A stretch of DNA of 7,168 bases. Source: an uncultured Roseburia sp. Lineage in GTDB: Bacteria; Bacillota; Clostridia; Lachnospirales; Lachnospiraceae. Position 1 is the first letter of the stretch. Every line of letters starts with the position of its first letter. A program made the translations under genes and the position numbers. The stretch spans positions 1 through 7,168 of the forward strand of contig CAMSEJ010000130.1 in assembly GCA_947057405.1 (NCBI GenBank), written 5' to 3'. The notes under the pieces are model-generated. The model searched no databases, was not told where the DNA came from, and saw only the letters and a program-made list of their open reading frames with translations. Shown in pieces: positions 5,387-7,168 of the stretch.

Positions 5387-6803
5387 GCTGACCATCCACT
5401 TAGACAGCCATTTGAAACAGCCATTGTATGAGCAGATTTACGATTACATACGGATAAGTATCGCAGACGGTAAGATTTCCTGTGGGGAAAAATTACCGTC
5501 TACTCGTTTTTTATCCGCGCATCTGGGCGTTGCAAGGAGCACGGTGGAAACGGCGTATGCGCAGCTCCTTTCGGAGGGGTATATGGAAGCGAAGCCCTGC
5601 CGGGGTTATTATGCATGCGATATTTCCGGCCTGTATACCGTTTCTTCCCCGGCTTTGGCGGAGGAGCCGCAGACCGGGAAACGGGAAGCGTACCGCATTG
5701 ATTTTTCGCCGGACGAAAACGATTTTTCCTGTTTTCCGTTCGCGGCATGGCGCAGGGTTTCAAAGGATACGCTTGCCGGAAGCGACGCGACGCTTCTGGC
5801 GGCCGGGGAAGCCGCCGGAGAATGGGCGCTGCGGGAAGCGGTCTGCCGGTATCTGTATCAGGCAAGAGGGGTCATCTGCCGGGCGCACCAGCTTGTAATC
5901 GGTGCGGGGAACGAATATCTGTTAATGCTTTTAACGCAGATCTTAGGTCCCGGCAAAACGGTGGCAATCGAAAATCCCACTTATCCGAACGCATACCGGA
6001 CGCTTGAAAACATGGGATACCGGATGCGTCCGGTGTCCGGCGACAAATACGGTATCCGGGTGGAGCAGGTGGAGGCGCAGCAGCCGGATATCGTCTATGT
6101 TATGCCGTCCCACCAGTTTCCGATGGGTACGGTGATGCCGCTGGAGCGCCGGCTTAAGCTTTTAGGGTGGGCGGCGCAAAAACGCGGGCGGTATATTATC
6201 GAAGACGACCACGACAGTGAATTCCGCTACAAAGGCAAGCCCGTCCCGTCCCTTCAGGGAAGCGACGGAAGTGGAACCGTGATTTATCTGGGCACGTTTT
6301 CCAGAAGCATCAGCCCCGCCATCCGCGTCAGCTATATGGTATTGCCGCTTAAGCTGCTTGCGCCGTACCGCATTAAGTGCGGCTTTTATGCGTCTACGGT
6401 TCCAAGGGAGCAGCAGACGGCGCTGGCCGCATTCTTAAACGGCGGGTATTTTGAACGGTATCTCAATAAAATGAGAAGGATCTACAAAGGAAAGCACGAC
6501 TGCTTTCATGCCCTGTTAAAACAGGAAGCGTGGGTAAAGCAGATTTACGGCGACTATGCGGGCATACATCTTTTAGTGGAGGTAAATGCCAAGCAGAGCG
6601 CCGCTTGGATAGTAGACGAAGCAAAGCACAGGGGAGTCAGGGCGTATGCCTTAACGGAGTATCTGATGCAAAAGGAGCCGCGGCAGGCGTATGCAAACGG
6701 GTTCGATAAGACGCTGCTGCTCGGTTACGGAGCGAGGACCGTGGAGGAGTTAAAAGAGGGAATTGCCTGTATCCGCGGGATTCTTGCGGGGCAGCCAAAA
6801 TAA
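5379..6803 (+). CDS. MocR/PdxR-family transcription regulator (GntR wHTH plus aminotransferase-like domain)
   Basis: This 474-residue cytoplasmic protein has the MocR layout. A GntR winged helix-turn-helix covers about 11-80 (QPLYEQIYDYIR, LPSTR, VARSTVETAYAQLLSEGY), then a linker of about 25 residues, then a fold-type I aminotransferase domain from about 106 to 470. Recognisable parts of the latter are AGNEYLLMLL (176-185), ENPTYPNAY (198-206), PSHQFPMGTVMP (243-254), EDDHDSEFRY (275-284) and GTFSRSISPAIR (305-316). In this family PLP is held by a lysine in GTFSK. Here that position is R309 (AGA, 6303-6305). The tyrosine of EDDYDSEF, which contacts PLP, is H278. The pyridine-binding aspartate (D276) and the phosphate-binding arginine (R316) appear to be kept. 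It may bind PLP weakly, without a Schiff base, or sense something else. Length is normal and the frame intact, so it is not a pseudogene. No pdx or gab genes lie nearby, so the target is unknown. Confidence 0.93.
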   Translation: MPELTIHLDSHLKQPLYEQIYDYIRISIADGKISCGEKLPSTRFLSAHLGVARSTVETAYAQLLSEGYMEAKPCRGYYACDISGLYTVSSPALAEEPQTGKREAYRIDFSPDENDFSCFPFAAWRRVSKDTLAGSDATLLAAGEAAGEWALREAVCRYLYQARGVICRAHQLVIGAGNEYLLMLLTQILGPGKTVAIENPTYPNAYRTLENMGYRMRPVSGDKYGIRVEQVEAQQPDIVYVMPSHQFPMGTVMPLERRLKLLGWAAQKRGRYIIEDDHDSEFRYKGKPVPSLQGSDGSGTVIYLGTFSRSISPAIRVSYMVLPLKLLAPYRIKCGFYASTVPREQQTALAAFLNGGYFERYLNKMRRIYKGKHDCFHALLKQEAWVKQIYGDYAGIHLLVEVNAKQSAAWIVDEAKHRGVRAYALTEYLMQKEPRQAYANGFDKTLLLGYGARTVEELKEGIACIRGILAGQPK

Positions 6804-6807
6804 AATC

Positions 6808-6830
6808 AGAAGGGAAGGAAAGAAAGAAAA
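6808..6830 (+). promoter_or_regulatory. Purine-only ribosome binding tract before the topoisomerase gene
   Basis: Every base from 6808 to 6830 is A or G. The best Shine-Dalgarno core, AGGGAAGGA at 6811-6819, lies 12 bases before the ATG at 6832. That is longer than usual but acceptable in an unstructured purine run. The gap from the MocR stop is 28 bases, with no terminator or promoter, so read-through is expected. Confidence 0.7.
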
Positions 6831-6831
6831 T

Positions 6832-7168
6832 ATGGCAGACAACCAGGCGTATGATGCGAGCAGCATTGCGGTATTAGAGGGGCTTGAGGCAGTCCGCAAG
6901 CGTCCCGGCATGTATATCGGCAGCGTTTCGCGGAAGGGCTTAAACCATTTGATTTATGAAATTGTAGACAATGCGGTGGACGAGCATTTGGCGGGCTTTT
7001 GCGACCGGATAGAGGTCGTGCTTGAACGGGACGGCTCGTGCACCGTCACGGACAACGGAAGGGGAATCCCGGTCGGTATGCATGCAAAGGGCATATCCGC
7101 GGCGCGTATCGTATTTACAACGTTGCATGCGGGCGGCAAATTTGACAACGGGGCATATAAAACGAGCG
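6832..7168 (+). CDS. parE: Type II topoisomerase ATPase subunit (ParE/GyrB family), 5' part only
   Basis: The open frame runs from ATG 6832 off the window edge, giving 112 residues of a protein normally about 630-650 long. It is the N-terminal GHKL ATPase domain of the B subunit that powers strand passage. It opens with the family signature LEGLEAVRKRPGMYIG (15-30). YEIVDNAVDE at 42-51 holds the catalytic glutamate E43 and metal-binding N47. DNGRGIP at 74-80 holds the ATP-binding D74. LHAGGKFDNGAYKTS at 98-112 leads into the ATP lid. I favour topoisomerase IV subunit B over gyrase because the lid begins KFDNGAYKTS, not the glycine-rich KFGGGGYKVS usual in GyrB, and because the oriC neighbours of gyrB (dnaA, dnaN, recF) are absent. 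A second GyrB-type paralogue cannot be excluded. A parC-like A subunit would be expected next, outside the window. Confidence 0.9.
   Translation, partial: MADNQAYDASSIAVLEGLEAVRKRPGMYIGSVSRKGLNHLIYEIVDNAVDEHLAGFCDRIEVVLERDGSCTVTDNGRGIPVGMHAKGISAARIVFTTLHAGGKFDNGAYKTS

Noticed and set aside
5482..5898. 138-codon + strand frame inside the MocR gene
   Set aside because: It is an alternate frame of a well-supported gene, arginine-rich with no domain, as expected from GC-rich out-of-frame reading.
6832..7168. Gyrase subunit B as the name of the last gene
   Set aside because: The visible 112 residues fit both GyrB and ParE. The KFDNGAYKTS segment and the lack of oriC neighbours favour ParE, so that name was used with the uncertainty stated.
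1..7168. Mobile element, CRISPR array, tRNA/rRNA or defence system
   Set aside because: No transposase, integrase, spaced repeat array, tRNA cloverleaf or defence domain is present. The genes are ordinary chromosomal ones.

Overview
The window looks like a fragment of a Clostridia chromosome, most probably Lachnospiraceae. The evidence is all-Firmicutes gene content: a DUF2225 protein, a MocR-type GntR/aminotransferase regulator and a double-receiver hybrid kinase. It also has purine-rich AGGAGG-type ribosome binding sites, a consensus sigma-A promoter, and tightly packed genes all on the + strand. I know of no marker that would fix the genus. The left end is a contig end: the first 45 bases are Illumina library sequence (end of P5, an 8-base i5 index, the Read 1 primer site), not genome.

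Layout. Positions 1-45 are adapter. Positions 46-370 are non-coding apart from a possible 3' tail of a lost upstream gene. This stretch holds a perfect 16-bp hairpin (88-124), short direct repeats, and a strong extended -10 promoter (255-283) that drives everything to the right. Five genes follow on the + strand with gaps of at most 28 bases or a small overlap. They are a membrane-bound hybrid histidine kinase with two receiver domains (371-2947), glutaminyl-tRNA synthetase glnS (2974-4644), a DUF2225 zinc-cysteine protein (4658-5386), a MocR/PdxR-family regulator overlapping it by 8 bases (5379-6803), and the 5' end of a type II topoisomerase ATPase subunit, probably parE (6832 to the window edge).

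How the genes work together. The only promoter I can see is in front of the kinase, and there is no room for a conventional terminator between the genes. The set therefore reads as one transcription unit that mixes signal sensing, tRNA charging, a transcription regulator and chromosome topology. No shared pathway is evident. The kinase has no HPt domain and no DNA-binding response regulator next to it, and the MocR protein has no pyridoxine or GABA genes beside it, so the partners of both lie outside the window.

I see no new system here: no mobile element, CRISPR array, RNA gene or defence cluster. The points worth a second look are at residue level. GlnRS has Thr-Gly-Lys where Met-Ser-Lys is expected in the KMSKS loop. 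The MocR protein has Arg where the PLP-binding lysine is expected, and His in place of a PLP-contacting tyrosine. The adapter at the contig end should be trimmed from the record.
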